From Leptospira licerasiae serovar Varillal str. VAR 010 (GTDB lineage: Bacteria > Spirochaetota > Leptospiria > Leptospirales > Leptospiraceae): a DNA stretch of 64,000 bases. Positions 9,771 through 19,493 of the stretch are shown in pieces (positions within the stretch are counted from its first letter, which is position 1; each line of letters opens with the position of its first letter). The notes under the pieces were generated by a model, which searched no databases, was not told the DNA's origin, and saw only the letters and a list, made by a program, of their open reading frames with translations. Position numbers and translations under genes: made by a program. The stretch is from assembly GCF_000244755.1 (NCBI RefSeq), contig NZ_AHOO02000005.1, positions 124,001 to 188,000 on the forward strand, written 5' to 3'.

Positions 9771-12749
9771 TTATCGTTTTCGGATCGCGATCATCGCAAT
9801 ATCATCCGAAAGTTTGGAGAAGCCAGTCGCACTTAGATCCTGCTGAGTATGTGATTCCACATCTGCAACGATCGTCTTGATTAATTCTTCCGGACGTTTT
9901 TCTCCGTTTGCATGCAACAGTTTTGCAAGCCTTTCTCTCGTATACATATCCGAGTTTGGACTTCTTGCCTCGTCCAAACCGTCCGTATATTCAAAGAAAA
10001 TATCTCCCGAATCCAATGTTAATGCCCTTCTTTCAATCGTAGTTTCGAAGAAAGAATTTTCATCCATTCCGATTGGAAGACCACCGGCAGGAAGTTCTTT
10101 GATCTTTCCATCGGAAGCATCGAAGAATAGAGGTTTCACGTGACCGGCAGAAATATATTCCAATCTAGAAGTATTGGAATCGAAGATCGCTAAGAAGAAT
10201 GTGATAAAAATATGATCCGGAGTATCCTCATAGAGATAACCGTTCGCTTCGAGTAAGATCTTTTTCAGATCTCTTTCTCCTTTGCGAAGAATTGCTCGGA
10301 TCTGAGCTCTAAAAAGAGCCATCACGATCGCAGGACCTACACCGTGATTCGAAACGTCGCCGATACAGATCGCGATCTTTCCTCCACCTAATTCAATAAA
10401 ATCGTAATAATCTCCGCCCACGCCGGTCATCGCCTTATAGAATGCGCCGAATTCAACGTAGTCGTTCAAGCTAGAAGGTAATTTTTCAGGGAGAAGCCGC
10501 TTCTGAATCTCTTCTGCCGCCAGAAGTTCTCCTTTCATCTCTTCCCTTTCTTTCAAACCGTGAACCATATCGTTCAAAGATTCACTTAGGATACCGATCT
10601 CATCATAACCTGCAGGAGGAAATTCCACATTCAGATTACCTTCTCCGATAGACTCGGCATTTTTACTAATCACCCTTATCCTGCGGACCACAAACCAGGC
10701 CAAGCCGTAAGCCAAAAGAATCGCGATGGTCCCGATAATCCCAGTATATCGGATCATCTCCTCTCGGTTAGATTTCATCTGACGGACACCTTCGGTCCTA
10801 TCTATTAGAATAATATTATATCCTAATAAATCTTTACGGAGAAGGTCATAAACCAGTCCTTTACCTTCTTCTTCCCCAGGAGCCACAAGAGGAGTGGAAT
10901 CCAAAGCCCACATTACCTCTTCGGCCTCGCTTCTGCTTCGGACGAGGATCCCCGAATCCCATGCGATCCCTTTAGGAGTTTTAGGAAGTTCTGTTTCGGA
11001 ATTTCCGGAGAGGATCCATTCTCTCAAAAGTCTCCATTTGATCCGAACGGACTTTCTTTCGTTTTCGTCTTTATAATATCTTCTAATACCCGCAGGTCCT
11101 GTTTTAAAAGGAATAAAAGTGAAGTCTTCGAGCGCGGCTTCTCTCAAGCCGAAAAATGCATCCTCTGCCTTATGTTCGTAAGAATTGCCCCAATCCCCCT
11201 TAGTAGACTCCAAACGAATTAAAGAATCCTTATATTCTTCTTCCAGAGATTCTAAGACTCTGATCTTTTCTTGGATCTCTTCAGGAGAAGTTTTATTATC
11301 TCCTTCTTTAGGAGGGAATTTTAACATCTTCTCCCATTCTAAAATCTCTTTGGAAGTGTTCGCAATCTTGTCTTTTAGAGACTTATGATCATCATTCCAT
11401 TTTTTTTTGTTCTTTTCGAATACTGAACCGTAAGGTTGTAACTGCTCTAACTTAGTATCTCTTTTTTTAAGCATCTGCCTATAAGCAAGAGCCAGATTTT
11501 TGAATTCTTTATCTGAAGAAGGTTTAGCCTTCCCGTCCTTACGGAGTTCGGACATTCTGGTTTTCAACCTTTGGGAGATCTCTGCAATCTCCGCGGAAAT
11601 TTTTCTATCTTCTTCCAGATACTTGGCCCAATCTTTAGGATTCTCTGCAATTTCTTCGGCCATCGATCTGGATCTTTCCGCAGTGCTCGGATTCCTAAAA
11701 ACGGGACGATAAACTACTTCGTATTGTCTTCCGCCCACTTCATAACTTTCAGCTTCCGATTTGTTTTGGATAACTTCCAAAACGTCCGTATCTCCAAAAA
11801 GACCTTTACGACTTTCCGTAAAGTCCGCCTGAGATAGTAATTTTTTACCTGTCTCGGAACTTTGGGAGAAAAGTAAGCCCGTATCCAACGTCTCCTTTCC
11901 TACTCTATCATATGCTAAAATTCTAATTTTGTCCGGAAGAAGTCCCAAAGAGGAAATTCGATCCTTAAAAGAGCCTCTAAAAAAATTCTGAAGAGCTTTC
12001 GTTAAGGCAGTCTCCCCGGATGCCGCCTTTTTCTCTCCGTCCGGGATTGCTTTTTCGGCCGCCTTTCGCTCCTTCTCCAATTTATCCTTATCTGTCAGAT
12101 ACGTTTTTTTCTTTTTAGGATCTAAGTCTACTTTGGCCAACTCTGTATCTAAAAACTTAAGTTCTTCGGTAATTTCTTCTATTCTTATCTTAGAAGTTTC
12201 CGCGCTAATACGAGCAAGTGCAGTCTTCTCCGCGATAGATCTGATCCTTTCATAGACGGGTGTGTCTATCGGAGCTCCATTCTCTTTTCTTAATTCATTA
12301 CGGACCTTGGATTCAAATTCCTGGATCTCCTTTTCGGATAAATATCTTGTAAAATAAGTATCTACCGATTTATAAACGTTCCCTCTTTTAACATTCAAAC
12401 CGATGGATTGACCGAGCTCTTTTAACGCTCCGAAAAATCCGCCTTCCTTTTGGACTACTGTTCTTTTGAACTTGCTGAGTTGCTTCTTTTTCTCCTTTAC
12501 CCGAACCTTGAATTCTTCGATCAGGATCATACTTCTACTCAAGTTTTCCAGATCCAAAACGACCGAGTTCACATATTCCAAAGGAGCCTTTAACTCGGAC
12601 TCGAGCTTTTCTTCCAAAGCTTTTGTCTGTTGGGAATAATGAATTATAGAAGTGAAACCTAATATCGAGATGACCAATGCGGCCGTAAAAAAGGAAAGTT
12701 TTGCCCGAATGCCGGGAAGAACCGCTCTTAGAAATTTGTTTTTAATCAT
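9771..12749 (-). CDS. Membrane-anchored SpoIIE/RsbU-type serine phosphatase with HAMP domain
   Basis: 992 residues. A membrane segment at about 16-38 is followed by a roughly 620-residue region rich in charged coiled coil, presumably extracytoplasmic, a second membrane segment (about 668-690, TGIIGTIAILLAYGLAWFVV), a HAMP linker and a C-terminal PP2C-like SpoIIE domain (about 765-990). The metal-binding motifs are GVGGDYYDF, GDVSNHGVGPA and FEYTDGLDEA. Such phosphatases dephosphorylate a STAS antagonist in response to a signal, releasing it to bind the RsbW-type kinase. Both partners lie immediately upstream, at 12782-13525. The sensor region is unusually large and I do not recognise its fold. 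If the kinase gene is read in its restored frame, its stop lies 4 bases before this ATG. Confidence 0.9.
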   Translation of the reverse strand: MIKNKFLRAVLPGIRAKLSFFTAALVISILGFTSIIHYSQQTKALEEKLESELKAPLEYVNSVVLDLENLSRSMILIEEFKVRVKEKKKQLSKFKRTVVQKEGGFFGALKELGQSIGLNVKRGNVYKSVDTYFTRYLSEKEIQEFESKVRNELRKENGAPIDTPVYERIRSIAEKTALARISAETSKIRIEEITEELKFLDTELAKVDLDPKKKKTYLTDKDKLEKERKAAEKAIPDGEKKAASGETALTKALQNFFRGSFKDRISSLGLLPDKIRILAYDRVGKETLDTGLLFSQSSETGKKLLSQADFTESRKGLFGDTDVLEVIQNKSEAESYEVGGRQYEVVYRPVFRNPSTAERSRSMAEEIAENPKDWAKYLEEDRKISAEIAEISQRLKTRMSELRKDGKAKPSSDKEFKNLALAYRQMLKKRDTKLEQLQPYGSVFEKNKKKWNDDHKSLKDKIANTSKEILEWEKMLKFPPKEGDNKTSPEEIQEKIRVLESLEEEYKDSLIRLESTKGDWGNSYEHKAEDAFFGLREAALEDFTFIPFKTGPAGIRRYYKDENERKSVRIKWRLLREWILSGNSETELPKTPKGIAWDSGILVRSRSEAEEVMWALDSTPLVAPGEEEGKGLVYDLLRKDLLGYNIILIDRTEGVRQMKSNREEMIRYTGIIGTIAILLAYGLAWFVVRRIRVISKNAESIGEGNLNVEFPPAGYDEIGILSESLNDMVHGLKEREEMKGELLAAEEIQKRLLPEKLPSSLNDYVEFGAFYKAMTGVGGDYYDFIELGGGKIAICIGDVSNHGVGPAIVMALFRAQIRAILRKGERDLKKILLEANGYLYEDTPDHIFITFFLAIFDSNTSRLEYISAGHVKPLFFDASDGKIKELPAGGLPIGMDENSFFETTIERRALTLDSGDIFFEYTDGLDEARSPNSDMYTRERLAKLLHANGEKRPEELIKTIVADVESHTQQDLSATGFSKLSDDIAMIAIRKR

Positions 12750-12781
12750 CTTATTATCTCGTATGGATCAGAGTGAGTTTA

Positions 12782-13174
12782 TTACGCGGAGGATTTTTGA
12801 GACGTTGATAACGCACGACCATTATTTTTTTTAATGGAGCGTAGTCCGAAACCTCCGTCGGCGCCGCTTTCATATAATTCCTTCCAAGTTTCGCTTTTTT
12901 CTTTAGTAGGATCGAAAGGAATGCCTTGGTCTAGAATGGAAAACTTCCAGCTTCCTTTATTCTTTTTCATTCTTAATTCAATCTTAGAGGAGTCCGGTTC
13001 AGTAAACCCATGCTCTATTACGTTAGTCATAGCTTCATCTAGGCAGAATACGATCCTGCCCTTGACAATGTCCGAACAATCTTCTCCTAAAAACTCGCGG
13101 ACCTCTCCCCGAATTTTAGAAAGTTCATCCAGATCGACGGAGTAATATAGGATTTTTTCCGGAGAGAAATCCAT
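12782..13174 (-). CDS. RsbW-like anti-sigma/serine kinase, C-terminus apparently frameshifted
   Basis: As read this is 130 residues with a GHKL ATPase core: N box CLDEAMTNVIEHGF (44-57), G1 box LDQGIPFDP (81-89), G2 box GGFGLRSIKK (107-116). After K116 the sequence turns into an unrelated 14-residue tail. At this exact point the coding strand has eight A (12825-12832). With seven A the frame continues IMVVRYQRLKNPPRNKLTLI, like the usual C-terminus of this family, and stops at 12754-12756, giving 139 residues. The gene lies between its STAS antagonist and its phosphatase. The defect may be a real mutation, a phase-variable tract, slippage, or a sequencing error. The target sigma factor or effector is not visible here. 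Confidence 0.85.
   Translation of the reverse strand: MDFSPEKILYYSVDLDELSKIRGEVREFLGEDCSDIVKGRIVFCLDEAMTNVIEHGFTEPDSSKIELRMKKNKGSWKFSILDQGIPFDPTKEKSETWKELYESGADGGFGLRSIKKNNGRALSTSQKSSA
12825..12832 (-). other. A8 homopolymer at the frameshift point of the RsbW-like gene
   Basis: Eight T on the plus strand give eight A in the coding strand. Removing one A restores a family-like C-terminus and a stop 4 bases before the phosphatase start. The sequence alone cannot tell a contingency tract from an assembly error. Confidence 0.7.
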
Positions 13175-13183
13175 GAGAGGATT

Positions 13184-13525
13184 TTAAACTCCGCCTAACG
13201 CATCATTTAAAGAAGGAAATACTCTTACCTTTTTGGTGAAATACATCAGTTCCATCGTATCCTTTACTTCCTTTTTAAGGCTGCAGAAAACGATCTCTCC
13301 TGATTTTTCCTTTAGGAATTTTTGAATGGAGTTCAAAACACCGATCCCTGCGGAAGCGATATAAGTAAGAGCGGAACAATCGCAGATGATCGTTTTGATT
13401 CCGTTCCCTACTGCCGCTTCCAACTTGATCTTTAGGTCCGGAGCGGTCTTAGCATCGATCTCTCCTGCAACTGTTAGGATCAATTTGCTTCCGTCCACTT
13501 TTTCATTAAATGTTAGGCTCGCCAT
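13184..13525 (-). CDS. STAS-domain anti-sigma-factor antagonist (RsbV/SpoIIAA-like)
   Basis: 113 residues, one STAS domain. VAGEIDAKTAPDLKIKL fits the first half of the family, and CDCSALTYIASAGIGVL (48-64) fits the phosphorylated helix start, with S58 at the position of the regulatory Ser. Unphosphorylated antagonist binds the RsbW-like kinase; the SpoIIE-type phosphatase resets it. It lies 9 bases upstream of the kinase gene, and its ATG directly follows the stop of the 307-residue protein, so all four genes probably form one operon. Confidence 0.9.
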   Translation of the reverse strand: MASLTFNEKVDGSKLILTVAGEIDAKTAPDLKIKLEAAVGNGIKTIICDCSALTYIASAGIGVLNSIQKFLKEKSGEIVFCSLKKEVKDTMELMYFTKKVRVFPSLNDALGGV

Positions 13526-14449
13526 TTACACACCCTTCCTTAATTCTTTCATTAAATCCTTCGCTTGAATAATTCCGTAGAGTTTTCTTTCTAAGGAGTC
13601 AATTTCATAGTAATACTTAGTATTGGGATCACCTTCAAAAATATGGGCGTATTTCCGGATACCTTGGATCGCCTTCTTTGCATTCCCTTCTAATATACCT
13701 TTTGTTATGGAAAAGTAAAGTTCGATAGCAAGAGAATCCCGCAAGGTTTCCTTAAATCCAACTTCACGTTTTCCTAATGCGTCCAAAAGATTGTCCACCT
13801 CTTGCTCGCTATATGTTTCCGAATCGCTGTAGTTGATTATATATCTGGAAAGTAGTTTTTTGCACCTTACCAGATTATTAACCTTTGCGGCAGAGAGTAT
13901 TTGTTGATATAAAGTATGGATCTCAGTATCCAAATATACTTTTTGCCTGGTCCCATCCAGTTTTACCGGCTCGAACGCAGATTTTAATTCTTCTTTGGAA
14001 AAATTCTTAATAGAGTCTTCGAAAAGTTTTTCGTTATTACTGCTAGTTACTTTTTCGAATTCTTTAAGAGGCTTTTCTAATACTGCGATAAATTCCAATG
14101 CCTCGGGTGAAATAGCAACGCTACCGGTTTCTTGGATCTTCTCCAAAAAGAAAATACAAGAGTCGCCTAAAGCAGAAAGACTTTCTATAATTGCCTGAGA
14201 GACCAAGCGTTTACATTGGTGAGGGATCGTATGTAGATACGAAGGATTATTGGAATCCTCTTGGATCTTATCGATCATCTTACTTGCTGCAAGTGCAGAG
14301 TGAGACTTTTCCTTTTCCCAACCCGCATAAATGAACGGATCGTATAGGTATTTCTTAAAATTCTTTTTGCCGGACATGGCAAGAAGTCGGATGATTTTTA
14401 CAAGTTCCTGCGCGAGATCAGAAGGGATCGATGTTCTTTTTTCGGCCAT
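13526..14449 (-). CDS. Conserved-looking cytoplasmic protein of unknown function, first gene of the partner-switching operon
   Basis: 307 residues, no signal peptide or membrane segment, largely helical and charged in appearance. I do not recognise a domain. Its TAA is directly followed by the ATG of the STAS gene, so it is translated with the partner-switching genes and may be their output or an adaptor (inference). The start is an ATG just inside the 192-base intergenic region that separates it from the MgtC gene. Confidence 0.7.
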   Translation of the reverse strand: MAEKRTSIPSDLAQELVKIIRLLAMSGKKNFKKYLYDPFIYAGWEKEKSHSALAASKMIDKIQEDSNNPSYLHTIPHQCKRLVSQAIIESLSALGDSCIFFLEKIQETGSVAISPEALEFIAVLEKPLKEFEKVTSSNNEKLFEDSIKNFSKEELKSAFEPVKLDGTRQKVYLDTEIHTLYQQILSAAKVNNLVRCKKLLSRYIINYSDSETYSEQEVDNLLDALGKREVGFKETLRDSLAIELYFSITKGILEGNAKKAIQGIRKYAHIFEGDPNTKYYYEIDSLERKLYGIIQAKDLMKELRKGV

Positions 14450-14641
14450 ATCGAGGTCAGAATCATTTTATAAACTCTTAAAAAAAGCATAGCAAATTCC
14501 GAAATTCGAATAGATTCCGGGAAAAACTAATAGGACATAAGAGCTATTCCATGCTCTTGAAGCCCGCGATAAAATACTCATCAATGACTTAAGTTTTGGA
14601 ACAAACTATAAAACAGATTTCAGAATTGTAACAAATTCTAC

Positions 14642-15343
14642 TCAGGTCGATTCTATACTGATCTTTATGACATCCGCCAAATTTCTAAATTCATCCACAA
14701 TCTTTAGAATATCAAAGTCCCGGGGCATTGCGATCGTAAGTTTGATCTGAGCGTTTTTGCTTTGGTAATCCTGCATAAAGGATTCAGAAACCAATCTTAA
14801 CTTATTTCTTAATAATAATTCTTTAAATCCTTTTCGGTGGAATTTTTTCTGTTTTAGGTCCAGGACTAAAACTTTATATTCATATTTTCCAAAATACCTT
14901 TCTTCTACCAGATCGAATAAGACCAGAATGATCAGAGTAGCAACGGTGGTTAAAAATCCCGCATAGTATAAACCTGCTCCAACAAGCAAACCGATCGCAG
15001 AAACGATCCAGATAGAAGCGGCGGTATTTAATCCTTTCACGGTCAATCCGAACTTCATAATCGCACCCGCGCATAAAAAACCGACTCCGGAAACCACTTG
15101 CGCGGCTATCCTAGAAGGATCTCCTCCCACTACGGAATAGAATTCCGGAATAAAAATAGACAATAACATCAAAACGGTAGAAGCAAGACCGATCAAAATA
15201 TGGGTCCTGAAACCGGCGCCATGATTTTTACCTTCTCTATTCCAGCCAACTGCGCCAGCAAAAAGAATGATCAAAGCAACCCGAATACTTACCGTGACAG
15301 TATCGATCGTTTTAGAATCCAAGATGGTTAGAAATTCCTGCAT
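14642..15343 (-). CDS. MgtC/SapB family inner-membrane protein
   Basis: 233 residues. The N-terminal half has several membrane segments and the MgtC signature around the first loop: AGAVGWNREGKNHGAGFRTH, followed by ILIGLAS. The C-terminal part (about 150-233) is a cytosolic ACT-like domain ending KISIEST. MgtC proteins are linked to growth at low Mg2+ and to inhibition of F-type ATP synthase in other bacteria; the role here is inferred only. The ATG lies 15 bases after the stop of the phosphatase-family gene, so it is probably the last gene of a three-gene operon. Confidence 0.85.
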   Translation of the reverse strand: MQEFLTILDSKTIDTVTVSIRVALIILFAGAVGWNREGKNHGAGFRTHILIGLASTVLMLLSIFIPEFYSVVGGDPSRIAAQVVSGVGFLCAGAIMKFGLTVKGLNTAASIWIVSAIGLLVGAGLYYAGFLTTVATLIILVLFDLVEERYFGKYEYKVLVLDLKQKKFHRKGFKELLLRNKLRLVSESFMQDYQSKNAQIKLTIAMPRDFDILKIVDEFRNLADVIKISIEST

Positions 15344-15358
15344 ATTCCAAGGAATGAT

Positions 15359-16138
15359 CTAAGGTTTCAGTCGGTAAACTTCTTTTAAGAAATCCGGATC
15401 TCTACTTAACAGGGCAGACATGCGGATCTTATCCCATTTCAAAGGATTTCCCGATTTGTCCAAAGCGATCCCGCCTGCTTCTTCCAAGGCAAGAACTCCT
15501 GCGGCAAAGTCCCATATCTTAGCGCCACTTAAGTTCATGAATAGATCCGTCTTACCTTCTAGTAATTCTAAAAATCCAGCTCCTGTCGCTGCCAAAGCAC
15601 GAGTCGCCAAAGTGTTTTTACTCGCGTTTGAGATCCAACGATAGTCCTCGTCTTGGAAGGTATTATTGATCTCAAGAGAAAGAACGGAACGATCTATACT
15701 TCCACCCTTTTTAAGAAGGATCTTTTGATCGTTGATAAAAGTCCCAACTTCTCTTTGTGATGTAAGGTAAGTATCCAGCGCAGGAAAATAAATACATCCT
15801 ACCTTAGGAGATCCATTCTCTATATAAGCTAAAATTACGCTGAACTCTTTGATCCCTCTAGAAAACAAGGTAGTCCCGTCCAACTCATCGCATACTATGA
15901 AAGTTTCCGGAAGAGGTTCAGGATTGTTTTGCTCTTCCATGACGAGCGGAATTGTGGGAAATTCCTTTTTGAGAATTTCTTCCAGAACTCGATGAGAGTC
16001 CAAGTCCGCTTGTGTCAAAACCTGCATAGGATCTTTCAGATCGAATGTGGACTCTTTACCGAATAATTTTAAGATCTCTGTTCCGGCAGATTTAGATGCG
16101 AATCTGAAAACGGATAGAATTTTAGAAAGATCGGCCAT
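15359..16138 (-). CDS. Inositol monophosphatase / bisphosphate nucleotidase family protein
   Basis: 259 residues. The metal-site motifs are present: EE at 68-69, DELDGTT at 84-90 (the usual motif is DPLDGTT or DPIDGTT) and IWDFAAGVLALEEAGG near 205. The family hydrolyses inositol phosphates, fructose-1,6-bisphosphate or 3'-phosphoadenosine phosphates with Mg2+. The Pro-to-Glu change inside DELDGTT puts an extra acid near the metal site. The substrate cannot be assigned. The gene sits 18 bases after the HEAT-repeat gene and 15 bases before MgtC. Confidence 0.85.
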   Translation of the reverse strand: MADLSKILSVFRFASKSAGTEILKLFGKESTFDLKDPMQVLTQADLDSHRVLEEILKKEFPTIPLVMEEQNNPEPLPETFIVCDELDGTTLFSRGIKEFSVILAYIENGSPKVGCIYFPALDTYLTSQREVGTFINDQKILLKKGGSIDRSVLSLEINNTFQDEDYRWISNASKNTLATRALAATGAGFLELLEGKTDLFMNLSGAKIWDFAAGVLALEEAGGIALDKSGNPLKWDKIRMSALLSRDPDFLKEVYRLKP

Positions 16139-16156
16139 TCACTAAACAGAAAATCA

Positions 16157-17464
16157 TTAATTAGAATTTTCTGTATTCGGAGCCGGATCGGAAGTTTCCA
16201 TATCATCCAGAATAGAAGGCCTTTTCGGTTTCTTCTTCTTTTCTTTTTCTTCCTTAGGCATAGAAATAGTTCTGACTTGGATATATTTTCCAAAGACCCA
16301 ACCTTGGACTGTTTCAGTAAATGCATCCTTGTATTTGGTATTTACTAAGACTTTATAATAAAAGTCTTCGATCCTTTGGCCTTCGATCGGAATGATATAA
16401 GCAACCGAATGTTTTTTTATGACTTTTCCAACCTCTCCCGCTTCCAAGTCGCGGATCTTAGGAGCCCCTACATAAGGCTCTCTTAAAAGAGGAGTATTAT
16501 CGGAAGTAATAGTCATATATTTTCCGACAGCTTTTAACTTATACAGTCTTGCACTGATCTCGTTTACTATATTTTCGGAATCAACATTAGCATTCAAAAT
16601 TCTTAATAATGCAAAGATCGCGAACGAATTCTTCTGTTCAGTTAAAGTGTCCAGGATCTGATTTCTCAGGTTTGTCTTATCTTTGAAAGAATCTTCCAAA
16701 ATTTTCATGGAAGTCCTGGTCTTATGCCTACCCAAAGCTTCCACTGCAGCTTTTTGGAATTCTTCGTCTTCCGAATTTAGATAATCTATAAATATGCGAA
16801 GGTCTTCCGGAACTTGGTAATATCCCAGACCTAAAAGAGTTGCCTTTACGATTTCCTTATCGTCGGACTTAAGACCTTTTTTTAAGAGAACTTCTCTTGC
16901 TCCGGGATCTAATGTTTTTCCCATTCCCCGGAAAGAAGCCACTCTAATCTCTCTGTCGGAGGACTTGGCTCCTACATAAAAATAATCTAATGAACGTCTG
17001 GAACCGATATCTGCAAGGCCTTTATATGCAGCTTGACGCACCCATTCTCCATCTCGATCTATCATTTTATGTAAAATATTAACACCGACCGGGTTTTTCA
17101 ATCTTCCCAAAGCCAAAGCCACTGCAGCTCTTACTCTTGGAATAGGATGAGTTAGTCCGAAATGTTTTAGCCTGGCGTAATTGTGAGTTGCTTCCGCTTC
17201 AAAAACTTTCAACAATCCGGTTTTTAAAAGATCATTATAACGTTTCGATTCAGGGTCCAAGACCTGCTTTTTAGGTTTTTTCTTATCTGTTTCTTGGTTA
17301 TCGGAAGCGGAAGTATCCTCGGTGTCAGAGGAACTATTCCCTACGTCTGAAGTATTGTTAGTATCTTCGGGAGTTTGAGCAAGAATTGGCGAGAACCAGA
17401 CTCCAAAGGACGCAATCAGTAATAAGCCTGGAAATAAAAATCTGAAATTCAATGGGGCAAACAT
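16157..17464 (-). CDS. Secreted HEAT-repeat protein with C-terminal SH3-like domain
   Basis: 435 residues. A signal peptide (about 1-29, ending SPILAQ) is followed by an acidic, Ser/Thr-rich linker. Residues about 80-330 are HEAT/PBS-type helical repeats, e.g. PRVRAAVALALGRLKNPVGV and EWVRQAAYKGLADIGSRRSL. Residues about 335-405 resemble a bacterial SH3 domain (VGAPKIRDLEAGEVGKVI, then QGWVFGKYIQV). The C-terminus is very basic. It is probably a periplasmic scaffold or binding protein; no enzymatic motif is visible. It is the first gene of the probable operon with the phosphatase-family enzyme and MgtC. Confidence 0.75.
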   Translation of the reverse strand: MFAPLNFRFLFPGLLLIASFGVWFSPILAQTPEDTNNTSDVGNSSSDTEDTSASDNQETDKKKPKKQVLDPESKRYNDLLKTGLLKVFEAEATHNYARLKHFGLTHPIPRVRAAVALALGRLKNPVGVNILHKMIDRDGEWVRQAAYKGLADIGSRRSLDYFYVGAKSSDREIRVASFRGMGKTLDPGAREVLLKKGLKSDDKEIVKATLLGLGYYQVPEDLRIFIDYLNSEDEEFQKAAVEALGRHKTRTSMKILEDSFKDKTNLRNQILDTLTEQKNSFAIFALLRILNANVDSENIVNEISARLYKLKAVGKYMTITSDNTPLLREPYVGAPKIRDLEAGEVGKVIKKHSVAYIIPIEGQRIEDFYYKVLVNTKYKDAFTETVQGWVFGKYIQVRTISMPKEEKEKKKKPKRPSILDDMETSDPAPNTENSN

Positions 17465-17700
17465 TCTTGTAATCGAAAAGCAAGCTTTGGTCCAAGAAAC
17501 ATTTCCCTGTGCCAGCCTCTATTCTTTTTTTCGACCATCCGTTATCGTGCGATTACCTTTTTTTAAGCCGAAATCCTCTATTGCAAGTAATGTAACCGTA
17601 AAAGTAATAATTTCTTTCCAGAACAGGATATAGATTTGCCATATAAACCTTTATATCTATAGAATTCGATCTTCTTGGGCTTTTTTACGACCGGAACTGC

Positions 17701-17729
17701 TTGACTCTCCTTTTGGGAAATGGTACCGT
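17701..17729 (+). promoter_or_regulatory. Possible promoter of hflX
   Basis: TTGACT at 17701-17706 is a good -35. A 17-base spacer leads to TACCGT at 17724-17729, a weak -10. Transcription would begin near 17736, about 20 bases before the proposed AUC start of hflX. The poor -10 keeps this tentative. Confidence 0.3.
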
Positions 17730-17755
17730 CTAATTCTTAGAGAAGAGGCAAATTT

Positions 17756-19471
17756 ATCAGTAAGCTCAGCGGAAACCTTTCCGGACTCAAGTCCAATCAG
17801 ATCCAAAGACTCAAAAAACTCTCCGAGCGTAGAATTCGGGAAAACGTGATCATCACGCCCGAAGTTTCCAGAACACTCACAGAACTTTCCTTCGAAATCA
17901 GCAGACAAATCGGAATCTTAATAGATCGAAACGGATACGTTACTCACGTGATCGTGGGATCGGACAGTTCCATCGATATTCCTTGGTTGGATCGTATCAG
18001 GACATCCGAAGCAAGATTAAGAGGCCTAAGACTGGTACATAGCCATCTCAAAGAAGAAAGCCTGAACCAAGAAGATCTTACGGACTTAGCTTTATTACGT
18101 TTAGATTATATAACTGCAGTCACAATGGACGAGAAGGGCCTTCCTAAATCTTATTATTCCGCACACGTAAATCCCGAAGACGAAGAGGGAGAACCATGGA
18201 CAGTCCTTCCTAAAAAAGTTCCGGGACAATTGGAAGAAGGTATACTGGACGAAATTCTAGATATCGAAAGCAGGATGACCAGATATCGCAAAAATCTAAA
18301 AGGCGCTCAAAAAGAAAATAGGGCCTTTTTAGTAGGAGTATATCCGGAAAATAATAGGGTACGTCCTCCTGCACAATCCATCGAAGAACTAAAAGAGCTC
18401 TGCAGGACTGCTGGAGTCCATGTAGTAGATTCGTTTATCCAACGAAAAAATCGTTTAGATCCTTCCACAGTATTAGGAAAAGGTAAACTAGAAGAGATAG
18501 TATTAAAAGCGATCCAGAAACAAGTGGAACTATTAGTATTCGATCTGGAGCTCACTCCTTCTCAAGCAAAGAAGATCTCGGACTATGCAGATCTTAAAGT
18601 TTTAGATAGAACCCAATTGATCTTGGATATTTTTGCAAGGAATGCAACAAGCAGGGACGGTAAACTCCAAGTAGAACTTGCCCAATTAAAATATCTGAAA
18701 GGAAGGCTTTCCGAGTTGGACGATAATATGTCCAGGCTTACCGGGGGAATAGGCGGAAGAGGACCTGGAGAAACAAAACTCGAGATCGGAAAACGTAGAG
18801 TAGAAGAAAGAATTTCCAGGCTGGAACAAGAACTTAAATCCTTAAAAAAGAGAAGAGAGATCGCAAGAAGAAGACGTAAAAAAAACGAGATCCCTGTTTG
18901 TGGTATCGTAGGTTATACAAACGCAGGAAAATCCACCTTACTGAACGCGATGACAAATTCCTCCGTATTATCCGAAGACAAGTTATTCGCAACCTTGGAT
19001 CCAACTTCCAGAAGAATTCGGTTCCCGGAAGAAAGAGAGATCATTATCTCCGATACAGTAGGATTTATCCACGATCTTCCCCCGGAACTTTCCAATGCAT
19101 TCAAAGCGACACTGGAAGAATTGGGAGATTCCGATTTATTAGTCCACGTAGTAGATGTTTCCAATCCGGAATTCAGACAGCAAATGGAAGCAGTCGAAAC
19201 TATATTAGAAGATTTGAATCTGTCGGATATACCTAGGATTTTAGTATTCAACAAGATAGACGGTTTACCAGAAGAAGCAAGGAACGAACTTTTAAGGGAG
19301 GCGGATCTGGATACGATCTATGTCTCCGCCACCAAAGGTTTCGGATTAAACACTCTGCTGAACCGGATAGAAGAGAGAATATACTCACAGGCAGAGGCAA
19401 AACTCTCCAGCTCTAAACTTTGGGAAGAAGATGAAGATTGGGAAGAGGAAACGGAAAAAACCTACGTTTGA
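17756..19471 (+). CDS. hflX: Ribosome-associated GTPase HflX, probably started at an ATC codon
   Basis: From 17756 the protein has 571 residues. HflX signatures include [52 protein letters not shown], Walker [21 protein letters not shown] and VFNKID. HflX splits or rescues stalled ribosomes. The first canonical start is GTG 17846, but the frame upstream encodes [19 protein letters not shown] and ERRIREN, matching the conserved N-terminus of this HflX subfamily. No ATG, GTG or TTG exists between the in-frame TAG at 17738 and 17846. ATC at 17756 has a GAAGAGG ribosome site 7 bases upstream, so it is the best start. The acidic C-terminus (about the last 20 residues) is a variable tail. Confidence 0.9.
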   Translation: MSKLSGNLSGLKSNQIQRLKKLSERRIRENVIITPEVSRTLTELSFEISRQIGILIDRNGYVTHVIVGSDSSIDIPWLDRIRTSEARLRGLRLVHSHLKEESLNQEDLTDLALLRLDYITAVTMDEKGLPKSYYSAHVNPEDEEGEPWTVLPKKVPGQLEEGILDEILDIESRMTRYRKNLKGAQKENRAFLVGVYPENNRVRPPAQSIEELKELCRTAGVHVVDSFIQRKNRLDPSTVLGKGKLEEIVLKAIQKQVELLVFDLELTPSQAKKISDYADLKVLDRTQLILDIFARNATSRDGKLQVELAQLKYLKGRLSELDDNMSRLTGGIGGRGPGETKLEIGKRRVEERISRLEQELKSLKKRREIARRRRKKNEIPVCGIVGYTNAGKSTLLNAMTNSSVLSEDKLFATLDPTSRRIRFPEEREIIISDTVGFIHDLPPELSNAFKATLEELGDSDLLVHVVDVSNPEFRQQMEAVETILEDLNLSDIPRILVFNKIDGLPEEARNELLREADLDTIYVSATKGFGLNTLLNRIEERIYSQAEAKLSSSKLWEEDEDWEEETEKTYV

Positions 19472-19480
19472 CGCAGGTTT
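19455..19480 (-). terminator. Intrinsic terminator of the 57-residue gene
   Basis: On the minus strand a 9-pair stem, AAACCTGCG with CGTAGGTTT (one G-U pair), closes a 5-base loop and is followed by six T. It lies 14 bases after the stop of the small gene and overlaps the 3' end of hflX on the other strand. Confidence 0.65.
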
Positions 19481-19493
19481 TACAGAAGGTGAA

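Noticed and set aside
17720..17740. ATG 17720 as the hflX start
   Set aside because: It is in frame but followed by a TAG after six codons (17738-17740).
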